From Leptolyngbya sp. FACHB-60 (GTDB taxonomy: Bacteria > Cyanobacteriota > Cyanobacteriia > Phormidesmidales > Phormidesmidaceae), in contig NZ_JACJOX010000018.1 in the NCBI RefSeq assembly GCF_014695775.1, positions 1 to 64,000 of the forward strand: a stretch of DNA of 64,000 nt, read 5' to 3'. Position numbers and translations under genes: made by a program. The notes beneath the pieces were generated by a model that did not search any database, had not been told where the DNA came from, and saw only the letters and a program-made list of their open reading frames with translations. Below are positions 27,701-36,197 of this stretch, piece by piece; position 1 is the first letter of the stretch, and every line of letters starts with the position of its first letter.

Positions 27701-28701
27701 AGTCCCCGCGCTAACAAAAGACCGAGGGCAGCGGTAATCACCACTGTAGGCCAGCGCAGGCCAAGCGCGGCGGGCTGTTGCCGCTGGCCGTAGACCGTGG
27801 CCGCGGCAGTGCCCAAAACCCCGGCATAGACCGCCAGCAGAGGCACCCCGCCCCACTCGCCGCTAAGGCCCCAGCCGGTATGGAGATAGGCTAAGCCCAA
27901 AGCATTGGCCTGCTCTAGGGGGGTGCTGTTTTGCTGGCGTAGCACTTGCAGAGCCGCGAAGGTTAGCAGAATGGCGGCGATCGCTCCCACCAACACCCCG
28001 CCCCCACGCCACACTCCCAGCCCATCCAGCGCCCAAAAATTCAGCGGCACCAGCAGTAGGGTAATCATTTGCAGGGTCTTAGCCGTCAGCTGCAAATTTG
28101 GGCGGCGATGGCACCACAGCCCCGCTGCCCAAAACACCAGGGTGTAGGCCAGTAGCACCAGGTACTGGCCCACCGCGTTAAACCTAGCCCATTGGGTCGC
28201 CGCCAGCACCGCCGACGACAGCACGACTAAAAACACCCCCAGCCCCAGCAGCCACACCACGCTCAGTTCGCTCATCAAGCGGCCGAGCCAGAGGTTTGTT
28301 GGAGCGGATGGCTGAGCAGTGCCCCGAGTTTGTCTCGGGGTAGATGGACGGATGTTTCGGAAACGGGGCGATCGCTGACGTCTAGGGCGAACAGCCGGTT
28401 CAACGGGGACAAAATCCGTAATTGGCGCGTCTCCAGCGGGGACGGCATCAGTGGTGGGCATTTCGCCTGCCGCTGGAGCACCTTCAGGCTCCAGAAAAGG
28501 ATTGACCGCATCGGCCAAATCTAATTTTGGAACGGTCGCTGGCAGCCAGTCACAACTAAGATTGGCCCGCCCCAGGTCACGCACCTGCTGGTCAGTGATC
28601 AGGCCCAGCCGCAGCCAAGTATCCAGCCCTTCTAACAGCCCCGGCTGGTCGGGCGACAGGTCTAGCTGTAATCGAATGATGGGGTCTCGATCGTCAGCCA
28701 T
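24757..28701 (-). CDS. very large polytopic membrane protein, DUF2157-like
   Basis: A 1314-residue protein of unknown function. Residues 1-145 are soluble: an N-terminal segment (LLEGLDTWLRLGLITDQQVRDLG) looks like the helical part of DUF2157-type proteins, followed by a Pro/Ala-rich linker ending in a basic stretch (PRRQRSPRFRNIRPSTPRQTRG). From about 150 to the end the chain is an almost unbroken series of hydrophobic helices, more than thirty by eye. Similar giant integral membrane proteins occur widely in cyanobacteria without an assigned job. The ATG at 28701 is the only sensible start. It stands alone between two unrelated genes. Confidence 0.8.
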   Translation of the reverse strand: MADDRDPIIRLQLDLSPDQPGLLEGLDTWLRLGLITDQQVRDLGRANLSCDWLPATVPKLDLADAVNPFLEPEGAPAAGEMPTTDAVPAGDAPITDFVPVEPAVRPRRQRSPRFRNIRPSTPRQTRGTAQPSAPTNLWLGRLMSELSVVWLLGLGVFLVVLSSAVLAATQWARFNAVGQYLVLLAYTLVFWAAGLWCHRRPNLQLTAKTLQMITLLLVPLNFWALDGLGVWRGGGVLVGAIAAILLTFAALQVLRQQNSTPLEQANALGLAYLHTGWGLSGEWGGVPLLAVYAGVLGTAAATVYGQRQQPAALGLRWPTVVITAALGLLLARGLSPGESIQAGQFGLAFGLYGATLVWLGQRRLALKPEVEPTAEANSQLGIATDRPFRGGIALGRGLLWWGWLLAIADWLIQALGIGLLGLALRIQALGKLGKRRDLLIAYAIAVQLGFVGWEMLPLSLRQPLLVPLAKLDEFAAGTWPLLGISLFPYVVGMVALADWYRRRDKLKLSHFSDGIALGSNLVLTLISLASGPVLVVNLIASTITALVVTLRRFSPAQWRIVVTYGLALGSIVVAIGDRWPNLPLAHWVVVMVALATVALVLSKGLRDLWGRTAWLYGIGLSTLSYALLWADLVDSGWRASTSWVGLVIPLVLMLIGRHRASVLTTGIALPFTLGLPWTRLVGLGSTTALTGVNSTFYRRPGVAFLAVGFATGWVYSSLADWITGFPRHLADWGLVTVGLTAALWLAWRLLPMHQDAETPSLSGLYRVACDRWGHILAIGLLTLSTFAVSFYYLGWREPRPLIIAVLAAFLASLVLRYWGTVRPLTIYLAGWGIELLVAGIVIERYPAVVSLAVPTLGLGAIALALAAIVGRSRPALVPPLQTLTLLYAGLALALRAYTATAWTGWLVVVAALLVLEVGRRSQTALARWLALGLLSVGWYELVIYQMLQGSGGEAADALLVLAGVAALIMTLYRLAAGQLDRTLGIPQVELVWAAHLHWFIGSLLMLGGGIGFEFVEATLWWLGLAIATALVLYALSQGRLGASSAVKTAWVYAGLGELVGWFALGRSLFPTLGFLDNWWGVVACAVAVPVYWLPWATWGWPQRPWRVMAVVLPLLITLLTGGFDHIPTLWVLTGFYGWLAWHSGKIRLSYLSVLCAAWAIWVWLETRSIDDSLAWVLPLGLALLYIAQVDPALKRPGGKEQRHWLRLIALAMILLTALLTERWAGLPVGAMALGAIAAGLLLRIRALLYAGTVVFALNALNQLVVLNAAFPFIKWVVGILVGVALIWIAADVERRRGQWLQLTQSWGQDLDAWQ

Positions 28702-28789
28702 GCTCTGCCTTGAGGAACGGTTTTAGAATTATGGGCGTTGCCACAGCAGGTAGATTCTCAAGCCTGAGATTCTTAACCTCAGGTCGGGT

Positions 28790-29755
28790 TTACTCCATAT
28801 CGGCATGAAGTCGCCCATGCTTGCCCAGAGTAGTGGCCAGTGTGTAAACCGTGTAGAACCAGCCCAACCCAAAAAACACCCCTCGGCTCAGAATCTTCAG
28901 CGGATGGCCGCTTTTATTGCAGGGGGGGTGCCCCAGCACATGACAGTCGAACAGGCGGCCGTAGAGGCGTAGGTTTTGCCCCAGGGTAAGGTTTTTCAGC
29001 GCCAGCAGAAAATGGTTGTGGTAAAAATTCATCTGGTAGCTGAGCGATCGCGTCGTAATGTCGTGGCAGCCGCCCGTTTCTTCTCCCAGGTGCACCAGGT
29101 GCGCCGTTGGGTTGTACCAAATGATGTAGCCGGTGGAACGAATGTGGAGGCAAAAGTCAGACTCTTCCCGCACGGCACTGCCATAGAAACGCTCATCAAA
29201 GCGTAGTCCGTGCTTGTCAAACAGTTCTCGCCGAAATGACATGTTGCACCCCCGGGCCGTCAGCACCCGCTGGGGTTGCGTGGTGTGTACCAGGTCGATG
29301 TGGTACCAGGCAATTCCTGGATCCATCGCCTGCGGAGGCAGGTAGTCGATTTCTAGATCCGTTTGCTCCGCGAGCTTCATGCGGTCAAACACGCGCCCTG
29401 CCACCGCCCCGACATCCGGCCGTTCCAGAAAGGTGCGGGCGTGGGCGTAGAGATAGCCTGGGGGCAGCACCACATCGTCGTCGATAAAGAGGACTAGATC
29501 GGAATGCGATCGCTCTATGCCCAAATTTCGAGCCGCCGGCAAGCTCGCCCAGGGTACCGAGTACCAGGTGATCTCCCCCGCATTCTGCCAAGCCTGAAGC
29601 TGCTGCTGAGTTTCCGCCTGGGGGGCTTGAGTTTGGTCTACCACCACCACCTGGTAGGCCGGATAGTCTTGAGCCAGCACGCTGCGCAGCGTGTCGCACA
29701 ACACTGTCTCCCGCTGGTAGGTAGGAACGATGACAGCAATGGTGGGCCAATCCAT
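28790..29755 (-). CDS. family 2 glycosyltransferase
   Basis: Transfers a sugar from a nucleotide-sugar donor. The GT-A fold starts at once (IAVIVPTYQRETVLCDTLRSVLAQDYP), the donor-binding DXD is LFIDDDVVLPPG, and the acceptor region RGCNMSFRRELFDKHG with RFYGSAVREESDFCLHIRS is typical of GT2 proteins acting on surface polysaccharides. No transmembrane helix except a weakly hydrophobic C-terminal stretch (VFFGLGWFYTVYTLA) that may associate with the membrane. Length 321. The acceptor is unknown; no other polysaccharide genes are adjacent. Confidence 0.9.
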   Translation of the reverse strand: MDWPTIAVIVPTYQRETVLCDTLRSVLAQDYPAYQVVVVDQTQAPQAETQQQLQAWQNAGEITWYSVPWASLPAARNLGIERSHSDLVLFIDDDVVLPPGYLYAHARTFLERPDVGAVAGRVFDRMKLAEQTDLEIDYLPPQAMDPGIAWYHIDLVHTTQPQRVLTARGCNMSFRRELFDKHGLRFDERFYGSAVREESDFCLHIRSTGYIIWYNPTAHLVHLGEETGGCHDITTRSLSYQMNFYHNHFLLALKNLTLGQNLRLYGRLFDCHVLGHPPCNKSGHPLKILSRGVFFGLGWFYTVYTLATTLGKHGRLHADME

Positions 29756-29905
29756 AGCAACAGGGAATGTAGGGCTCAGATCAGTATTCCCACCGATCCA
29801 CTACGACTTAGCCGAGGCCACTCCTTCGCCCTTGGGAGCACTCCGCCTGGGTAAGCCTGCCCGCCAGGACAAACGAGCTTTGCTCACGATTGGCCGACCC
29901 ACTCC

Positions 29906-30823
29906 TTATGGCAACTCCACCGACGTTGGCTTAGCAATATGAGGCAGTCCCCAGCCCAGCTTTTCGCGGAGCACGGTAAAAAATTCTGGCGGTTTTAGCC
30001 GAATGAACCGCGCTGAGTAAGGGGCGCGGCAGGTACTCACCTCGTCTTTAGTCATGACGTAGCAGCCCGCGTTGCCGTCCACAATCAGCACCAGAGGGTC
30101 GGGGTTGGCCGAGCGAATTACCACCTGCTCGTGGTCAGGAAACACCAGCCCTCGGGACGCCAGCGAGTGCGGGCAAATGGGGATGAGCTGAGTAACGGAC
30201 ACCCCAGGGGTGATCACCGGCCCACCGGCCGAGAGCGAATAGGCCGTAGACCCTGTGGGGGTCGATACGATAATGCCGTCAGCCGCAATATCGACTGGGG
30301 AGTGAGAGCCGATCGCCACTTCAAAATGACACATGCTGGTCAGGGGCTCACGGTGCAGCACCATCTCGTTTAGACAGAGAGCTTCCCATACGAGGCTAGA
30401 CTCGTGGAAAAGGCGCACCGCTAGCATGCCCCGCTCTTCGACTTCGTAGTCACCTGCCAGTACCTGGTCGATAGCCTGGGGCAACTGGTTCAGATAAGCC
30501 TCAGTCAAAAAGCCCATGTGGCCTGTATTTATCGTCAGCAGAGGCACCCCAATGGGGGCCAGCTGCCGAAAGGCTGACAGCACCGTGCCATCACCCCCCA
30601 GCACCACCGCGAAACTCATATCGGCATCGAAATTGGGCGGCACCAGACTGTCAAGGGGAGTGTGGCAAACGGGGCGCTCAGGCTGAGAATAGCCCAAAAT
30701 GCCGCCCATGCCGGTGGCTAGGCTGACGGTGTAGCCTCGGCGAGTCAGTTTTTCCTCCCATTCGAGAGCGGCCTGGCAAGCCACAGGCTTAACGTCGTTG
30801 TAGATAATGCCAACCTTGGGCAC
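29906..30823 (-). CDS. nadK: NAD kinase
   Basis: Phosphorylates NAD to NADP, the source of cellular NADP for photosynthesis. It has the [11 protein letters not shown] signature, NTGHMGFL, the conserved NEMVLHRE, and the triplet [21 protein letters not shown]. The 305-residue length matches one of the two NAD kinase paralogues typical of cyanobacteria (the second is not in the window). It starts at the ATG at 30823. It is on the same strand as the glycosyltransferase gene, 150 bases apart. Confidence 0.95.
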   Translation of the reverse strand: MPKVGIIYNDVKPVACQAALEWEEKLTRRGYTVSLATGMGGILGYSQPERPVCHTPLDSLVPPNFDADMSFAVVLGGDGTVLSAFRQLAPIGVPLLTINTGHMGFLTEAYLNQLPQAIDQVLAGDYEVEERGMLAVRLFHESSLVWEALCLNEMVLHREPLTSMCHFEVAIGSHSPVDIAADGIIVSTPTGSTAYSLSAGGPVITPGVSVTQLIPICPHSLASRGLVFPDHEQVVIRSANPDPLVLIVDGNAGCYVMTKDEVSTCRAPYSARFIRLKPPEFFTVLREKLGWGLPHIAKPTSVELP

Positions 30824-31105
30824 AGGCAGGGTCCAACCTTACAATCGGTGAAATGAGGCAAGCAAAACGTGCTCTACACCCGCTAAGATGCCGAACACGC
30901 TGGTGGGGATCATAGTTTATTTCTTCCTAGGCTACCGTTTTTTCGTCTAGGGTAAAACAGCCCACTACCGAATCGCCTAGCAACCCTACCCATTTGAGGT
31001 GCTGAGTCGTATCGTTGCCCACAACGTCGGGGTAGACCACAGCCTACGCTACGGTTATCTTACCTCTGGGGGTTTTGCCTAGCCCTGACCTCGATCACGA
31101 TTGTT

Positions 31106-31390
31106 TTGTATCGCGTTGCTTTTGCCGCCGTGACCCGTCGCCCCTCTGAAACCACCGCCTACGTTCGCATTACCCACCAGTCGTGGAGCCAGGGCCGCAT
31201 CGAAGGCGAAGTGCGGGCCAGCACCTACGAATGGCAATTTCAGTGGCGCTTTCGTCAGGGTAACCTCCGGGTCGAGCCATCCCTGGGGCGAGCGCTGATC
31301 TGCGAACCCCTCAGCCGCTTTCTCGAACGCTTTGACTATCAGCTTGAACCCGGCGGTGACTACTCGTTTACCATTCGGGCAAAGCTATAG
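31106..31390 (+). CDS. DUF3146-like cyanobacterial protein
   Basis: A small protein of up to 94 residues with the conserved run RITHQSW..G.IEGEVRASTYEWQFQWRF, then VEPSLGRALICEPLSRFLE and DYQLEPGGDYSFTIRAKL. I recall this as the cyanobacterial family DUF3146; function unknown. The frame opens with TTG at 31106, but a GTG at 31130 (MTRRPSETTAYV) fits the usual N-terminus of the family better, and no clear Shine-Dalgarno decides. It ends 20 bases before the convergent YqgF-like gene. Confidence 0.75.
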   Translation: MYRVAFAAVTRRPSETTAYVRITHQSWSQGRIEGEVRASTYEWQFQWRFRQGNLRVEPSLGRALICEPLSRFLERFDYQLEPGGDYSFTIRAKL

Positions 31391-31410
31391 GCAAAAAGAA
31401 AGACCATGCC

Positions 31411-31932
31411 CTACTCGCCGGTCAGGCGATTCAAATAGCGCTCGATCAGCAGAATGGCCACGATGTCGTCTATGGGGCGAGAAATTTTGCGCAGCGATTG
31501 GGGAATTATCCCTGCCAGTCCCGATGGGGGATACATTTGCCAGTAGCGATCGCGCGCTTCCAGCGTGGTATATCGTTCATCCACCAGCATGATCCGGGGT
31601 GGGTCGGGGAGCTGACTGAGGGTGTCTTTCCAGTTCCTCGATGCGGTTTGATCGCCCAGCACAATGGTCGAAATTGGAAATCGCTGGCGTAGGGTAGCAA
31701 TCTCATTGATCACCGCATCGGCGGCAACCACCTGTTGATAGCACAGCAGTCGGTCTAGCCCCATGACGGCCAAGCCGCATTTTTGCCGTCCGGGGTCAAA
31801 GCCTAAAATCATCGGCTGAGACAGAGGTGGGGGAGTGGGCTGGCTCACGGGGGCTGGGGGTAGATTTTCCCCTCCATTGTGCCATCCTGGATTGGATTTC
31901 TTGGGAAGGTGCAGTTCTTGCTGCAAAGCCAA
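31411..31932 (-). CDS. YqgF/RuvX-like RNase H-fold protein
   Basis: The conserved part begins ILGFDPGRQKCGLAVMG, the first-strand aspartate motif of the YqgF/RuvC fold, continues with STIVLGDQT, VDERYTTLEARDRYW and ends DDIVAILLIERYL. Relatives process the 5' end of 16S rRNA or resolve Holliday junctions; this cyanobacterial branch is distinct from the main RuvX. Residues 1-40 of the open frame are Pro-rich and unconserved, so translation may start at the Met at 31812, giving 133 residues. It overlaps nothing and is divergent from smc. Confidence 0.75.
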   Translation of the reverse strand: MALQQELHLPKKSNPGWHNGGENLPPAPVSQPTPPPLSQPMILGFDPGRQKCGLAVMGLDRLLCYQQVVAADAVINEIATLRQRFPISTIVLGDQTASRNWKDTLSQLPDPPRIMLVDERYTTLEARDRYWQMYPPSGLAGIIPQSLRKISRPIDDIVAILLIERYLNRLTGE

Positions 31933-32084
31933 GAACTGCGAGGTGGCTTGCCCAGAATGTGGATAACTTCTCCGCTATCTAGCGTACAAATCCTTTTCTT
32001 TGCACTAAACTTAGGCGGCATCAGCCTAGCTAGAGGTATGGATCCTAGCCGCTCAAGTCGGGTTAGCCAAAATCCCTGCTCTCT

Positions 32085-32098
32085 AGTACACTTGTTTC
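32085..32098. promoter_or_regulatory. LexA-box-like sequence upstream of smc
   Basis: AGTACACTTGTTTC agrees with the cyanobacterial LexA consensus RGTAC-N3-D-GTWCB at all but one position. It lies 23 bases before the smc start codon. A sequence with the same first ten bases precedes topA. Single short matches of this kind can occur by chance. Confidence 0.25.
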
Positions 32099-32120
32099 AA
32101 GTCTGAGGTAACGCTGGCCA

Positions 32121-35100
32121 GTGCACATCAAGCGTGTTGAGCTGTCCCACTTTAAATCGTTTGGGGGTACGACCCAGGTTCCATTGTTGCCTGGGTTTAC
32201 TGTCATATCTGGGCCTAACGGCTCAGGTAAATCGAATATTTTAGACGCGCTGCTGTTTGGATTGGGGTTGGCCAGCTCTAAGGGCATGCGGGCCGATCGC
32301 CTGCCCGACCTGGTAAACCAAAACCAGATGAGCCGTCGCGCCACCTCCGAAGCCAGCGTCACTGTGACCTTTGACCTCAGCGACGTGGCCGCCGACCTGA
32401 TGATCGATGGCGACGGGGAAGTGCAGGGAAACAATGTCAATGGGAATGGTGCGATCGCCAGCACCAACGGCCACAACGGCAATTCTCCCACCCTCGAAAT
32501 TTCTCAGCCAGACACCGCCAATGTGGTCACACTACCCATGGGCCGCGAGTGGAGTGTGACCCGGCGACTGCGGGTCACGAGTCAGGGCACCTACACCTCT
32601 AATTACTACATCAACGGCGAACCCTGCACCCTCAACCAGCTCCATGAGCAGCTGCAGCGGTTTCATGTTTATCCCGAAGGCTACAACGTGGTGCTTCAGG
32701 GGGATGTCACCAGTATTATTTCAATGAACTCCCGCGAGCGCCGGGAAATTATTGACGAGCTGGCCGGGGTCGCCGCCTTCGATCGCAAAATTGACCAGGC
32801 CAGGGGCAAGCTAGAGGCCGTGCGCGACCACGAAGAACGCTTTCGCATTGTCGAGCGTGAGCTGCAGGCTCAGCTAGAGCGCCTGGCCCAAGACCGACAA
32901 AAGGCCGAGAAGTACCAGCGTCTCAAGGAAACCTTCCAGACCAAAAGCCAGTGGGAGGCCGTGCTGCTGTGGCAAAGCCAACAGCGGACGATCGCAGCCC
33001 TACAGCAAACCTTAGAGCAGGGCGAGGTCAAATCTACCCAGCTAGCCGCGGCGATCGCCCAGGGGCAGGGGGCGATCGCCGCCCTCGAAGCCGAACTCGC
33101 CACCCTCAATGCCCACATTCGGGCCATGGGCGAAGACGAGCACCTGGCCCTGCAATCCCAGGTAGCCACCCATGAGGCTGAGCTACGCCAGCTCCAGCGC
33201 CAGGAACAGGAAAACCGCAACGCCACCAACCAGGGCGCTGCCCTGCGCCGCGACACTGAGATCGCCCGCCAGCAGCAGCAGCGCGATTTAGAGCAGGTGG
33301 GGCAATCCATTGAGTCATTAACCACGGGAGAGCTCGTTGCCCTTACCGAGGCCAAAAACCAGGTGCAGCAGGCTCTAGAAGAACGCCGTCAGGCGACGTT
33401 GGCGATCGCCTCTGAGTCCCAAGCCAGCATTCAGCAGCAGACCCAGCTGCGTCAGGCGATCGAAACTCTGCGGAGCGATGTCGAGCCCCAGCGGGCCGAG
33501 CAGATTCGTCTGCAAGAGCGCCTGCGCCAACTCGAACAGCAGATCGAGACGTTGACCGAGCAGCGCAACACCCTAGGGCCTGCGCCAGCAGAGCCTGATG
33601 CCGATGCCGGGTTCGCCCAGCGGTTGGCGGCATCGGAAAAAGAGATTCAGGCGATCGCCGCCAAGATTGCCGCCGCTGAGGCAGAACTCTCTGTTCAGCG
33701 CGACACCCAAACCCGTTTGCTCAAAGAACAGCGCGACAAGCAGCGCGAACTTGACAAGCTCGAAGCCCAAACCCAAGCTCTGCAAGAGAGCCAGGGCACC
33801 CACGCCACCAAACTGCTGCTCGACAGCGGTCTGGCAGGCATCAGTGGGCTGGTCGCTCAGCTAGGCAAAGTAGACCCCAAATATCAGCTGGCCCTAGAAA
33901 TCGCTGCCGGGGCCCGCCTCGGCTACTTGGTGGTGGAGAGCGACCAGGTGGCTGCCAAGGGGATCGAATTTCTCAAGCAGCGCCGGGCCGGACGGGCCAC
34001 CTTTTTGCCCCTCAACAAAATTCGTGCGCCTCGATTCACCCCCGTACCCGACTGGAAGCGCCCCGATGGATTCCTCGACTACGCCGTCAACCTGATCGAT
34101 TGCGACCCCCGCTACCGCGATATTTTTGGCTACACCTTCGGCAGCACCGTGGTCTTCGACAGCCTCACTTCGGCTCGGCAGTATCTGGGCGACTACCGCA
34201 TCGTCACGCTGGAAGGGGAAATTCTCGAAACCAGTGGGGCAATGACCGGGGGTAACGTGTCATCGCGCTCTGGCGGCCTGCACTTTGGCACCGTAGAACC
34301 AGCAGAATCGACCGAAGCCCAGGCTCTACGCCAGCGGCTGGGAGATATTGAGGTGATGCTAGAACGCTGCGATCGCGATCTCAACACCACCTCAGAAACC
34401 CTGCAAACCCTCTCCCAAAACTTAATTGCCCAGCGCCAGCAATACCGCGAACTTCAGCTGGCGAGCGAACAGCAGCAGAACCAGCAGCAGCAGCAGGCCC
34501 AACAGCAAGCCCAGCTCGAAGCCCAGCTCAGTCAGCACCAGCAAGAATTGACTAGCACCCAGGCTCGCCTGCAAGAACTTTCAGCCTCCCTGCCCACCCA
34601 GGAAGCCGAAATTGTCCGGCAGCAGCAGGCTCTCAGTGAGATAGAGCAGTCCCAGGCCCACAGCGAGTGGCAGACAGCTCAGGCAGCCGTGGGGCAACTG
34701 GAGAGTCAGTTGAGCGATCGCCAGCGGGCTGTCCAAGAGGCTGAGCGCCAACTGCAAGCGCTGCACAACCAACGCCAGCAGCTTGAGCTGGCCCTTACCC
34801 AAGCCCAGCAAACTCTCACTACCCAGGCCCAGCAGCAGGCTGAGCGCGACCAGCAGCTCACTCAGCTCCAGCAGCAGCAGGCCGGGCTAAATGGTGAAAT
34901 CGCCCAGCTGCGCCAGCAGATGGCCGCCCTCGACCAAACCCTAGCCGCCGAAAAAGCCGTCCGCGACGAACTAGAGGGACGGCTGCGCACCCGGCGTACC
35001 CAGACCCAGCAGCAGGAGTGGGAGCGCCAAAAGCTGCTCGAAACCCAGCAGGAGCGCCGTCAGCAGCTGGCAGAAGCCCAGGAATTGCTCGCAGCTCAGG

Positions 35101-35807
35101 CGGCAGAGCTACCCGACCCACTGCCTGAGATTCCTGCCGAAACGGATTTGGAGGAACTAAGGAAAGAGCTGCGATCGCTCCAGCGCCGTATGGAGGCTAT
35201 GGAGCCGGTCAACATGCTGGCCCTCGAAGAATACAACCGCACCGAAGAGCGTCTCACTGAGCTAACCCACAAACTCACCACCCTTGAAGAAGAACGCACC
35301 GAGTTGCTACTGCGTATCGAGACCTTCACCACCCTACGCCGCCAAGCCTTCACCGAAGCCTACGACGCCGTCAACCTCAACTTTCAATCGATTTTTGCCG
35401 AACTCTCCGACGGCGACGGCCACCTCCAGCTCGAAGACCCCGCAGACCCCTTCAACGGTGGCCTTAACCTAGTCGCTCACCCCAAGGGCAAGCCCGTGCG
35501 CCGCTTGGCCTCCATGTCCGGGGGCGAAAAATCCCTCACGGCCCTGAGCTTTATCTTTGCCCTCCAGCGCTACCGCCCCTCCCCCTTCTACGCCTTCGAC
35601 GAGGTTGACATGTTCCTCGACGGGGCCAATGTGGAGCGGCTGTCGCGCATGATCAAGCACCAGACCGAGCAGGCCCAGTTCATTGTGGTCAGCCTGCGTC
35701 GCCCCATGATCGAAGCCGCCCAGCGCACCATCGGCGTCACCCAGGCTCGCGGAGCCTATACCCAGGTGCTCGGCATCGACCTAGAGACCCAGAGCGCCAC
35801 GCTGTAG
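32121..35807 (+). CDS. smc: chromosome segregation protein SMC
   Basis: Condensin ATPase that organises and segregates the chromosome. The N-terminal head has Walker A GPNGSGKSN (31-39). Long coiled coils (about 180-520 and 690-1030, Gln/Glu-rich) flank a hinge around 545-660 (SGLAGISGLVAQL..LGYLVV..GRATFLPLNKIR). The C-terminal head has the signature MSGGEKS (Ser-Gly-Gly-Glu 1133-1136) and Walker B FYAFDEVDMFLD. At 1228 residues it is complete. An Asn/Gly-rich insert (about 103-125, GNNVNGNG, NGHNGNS) interrupts the N-terminal head. Translation begins at GTG 32121. scpA and scpB are not nearby. Confidence 0.97.
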   Translation: MHIKRVELSHFKSFGGTTQVPLLPGFTVISGPNGSGKSNILDALLFGLGLASSKGMRADRLPDLVNQNQMSRRATSEASVTVTFDLSDVAADLMIDGDGEVQGNNVNGNGAIASTNGHNGNSPTLEISQPDTANVVTLPMGREWSVTRRLRVTSQGTYTSNYYINGEPCTLNQLHEQLQRFHVYPEGYNVVLQGDVTSIISMNSRERREIIDELAGVAAFDRKIDQARGKLEAVRDHEERFRIVERELQAQLERLAQDRQKAEKYQRLKETFQTKSQWEAVLLWQSQQRTIAALQQTLEQGEVKSTQLAAAIAQGQGAIAALEAELATLNAHIRAMGEDEHLALQSQVATHEAELRQLQRQEQENRNATNQGAALRRDTEIARQQQQRDLEQVGQSIESLTTGELVALTEAKNQVQQALEERRQATLAIASESQASIQQQTQLRQAIETLRSDVEPQRAEQIRLQERLRQLEQQIETLTEQRNTLGPAPAEPDADAGFAQRLAASEKEIQAIAAKIAAAEAELSVQRDTQTRLLKEQRDKQRELDKLEAQTQALQESQGTHATKLLLDSGLAGISGLVAQLGKVDPKYQLALEIAAGARLGYLVVESDQVAAKGIEFLKQRRAGRATFLPLNKIRAPRFTPVPDWKRPDGFLDYAVNLIDCDPRYRDIFGYTFGSTVVFDSLTSARQYLGDYRIVTLEGEILETSGAMTGGNVSSRSGGLHFGTVEPAESTEAQALRQRLGDIEVMLERCDRDLNTTSETLQTLSQNLIAQRQQYRELQLASEQQQNQQQQQAQQQAQLEAQLSQHQQELTSTQARLQELSASLPTQEAEIVRQQQALSEIEQSQAHSEWQTAQAAVGQLESQLSDRQRAVQEAERQLQALHNQRQQLELALTQAQQTLTTQAQQQAERDQQLTQLQQQQAGLNGEIAQLRQQMAALDQTLAAEKAVRDELEGRLRTRRTQTQQQEWERQKLLETQQERRQQLAEAQELLAAQAAELPDPLPEIPAETDLEELRKELRSLQRRMEAMEPVNMLALEEYNRTEERLTELTHKLTTLEEERTELLLRIETFTTLRRQAFTEAYDAVNLNFQSIFAELSDGDGHLQLEDPADPFNGGLNLVAHPKGKPVRRLASMSGGEKSLTALSFIFALQRYRPSPFYAFDEVDMFLDGANVERLSRMIKHQTEQAQFIVVSLRRPMIEAAQRTIGVTQARGAYTQVLGIDLETQSATL

Positions 35808-35811
35808 GAGG

Positions 35812-35844
35812 TGCGTAGCTGAAATTTAGAGAATCGGTATAAGC
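35812..35844 (-). repeat. 33-base dispersed repeat, copy 1
   Basis: Read on the minus strand, this segment matches bases 58767-58799 (plus strand) at 30 of 33 positions; shared cores are ATTCTCTA and ATTTCAGCTACGCA. It begins five bases after the smc stop. Both copies lie in gene-remnant DNA, so it may be part of a decayed mobile element. Confidence 0.5.
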
Positions 35845-35970
35845 AACTCTATCGGCCAGCACCACATCGCCCTTGCCCGTGGCCAAGCTCGGCAGCAGGT
35901 GATCAGTAAAATGAAAGTCCAAACTAGTCAGGTACATGGCTTCCACCTGAGCGATCGCCGCAGAAATAAA
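35812..35970 (-). pseudogene. open fragment resembling part of a DDE transposase
   Basis: A frame of about 50 codons (FISAAIAQVEAMYL, FTDHLLPSLATGKGDVVLADRVAY) reads on the minus strand directly after smc. The run GDVVLADR is reminiscent of the second aspartate motif of IS4-type transposases, but the fragment is too short for certainty. It ends in the dispersed repeat and starts exactly where the DUF3592-like fragment on the other strand begins, which suggests a junction at base 35970. Confidence 0.25.
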
Positions 35971-36185
35971 ATGAGCTAAACTCTACCTTCTGGCGAGGTC
36001 AAACCGTCACCGTTTGGTACGACCCAGAGCATCCCTCACGCACCTTAATTGCCAAACGCAAGCCCCAATTCAATCCGGTGGCTGCCGTTAATATCATGTC
36101 TTTATTTTTAGGAAGTATGGCAGGTGGTTTTTGGCTGGGGGCTAGGCTAGCGAGGGATAAACTACGGCAATCCAATCTAGATTGA
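35970..36185 (+). pseudogene. C-terminal fragment of a DUF3592-like membrane protein
   Basis: Plus-strand codons from 35970 to the TGA at 36185 read TFWRGQTVTVWYDPEHPSRT followed by a hydrophobic segment (VAAVNIMSLFLGSMAGGFWLG). The GQ.VTV.YDPE.P motif and the helix after it are characteristic of DUF3592 proteins. The first half of the gene and its start are missing; an in-frame TAA lies just upstream. I regard it as the surviving 3' end of a broken gene. Confidence 0.5.
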
Positions 36186-36197
36186 CCGGCGGCGCTA

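Noticed and set aside
26728..28147. Plus-strand frames rich in His/Gln and Pro opposite the 1314-residue membrane protein
   Set aside because: Composition is that of antisense hydrophobic codons; no motif, no ribosome binding site.
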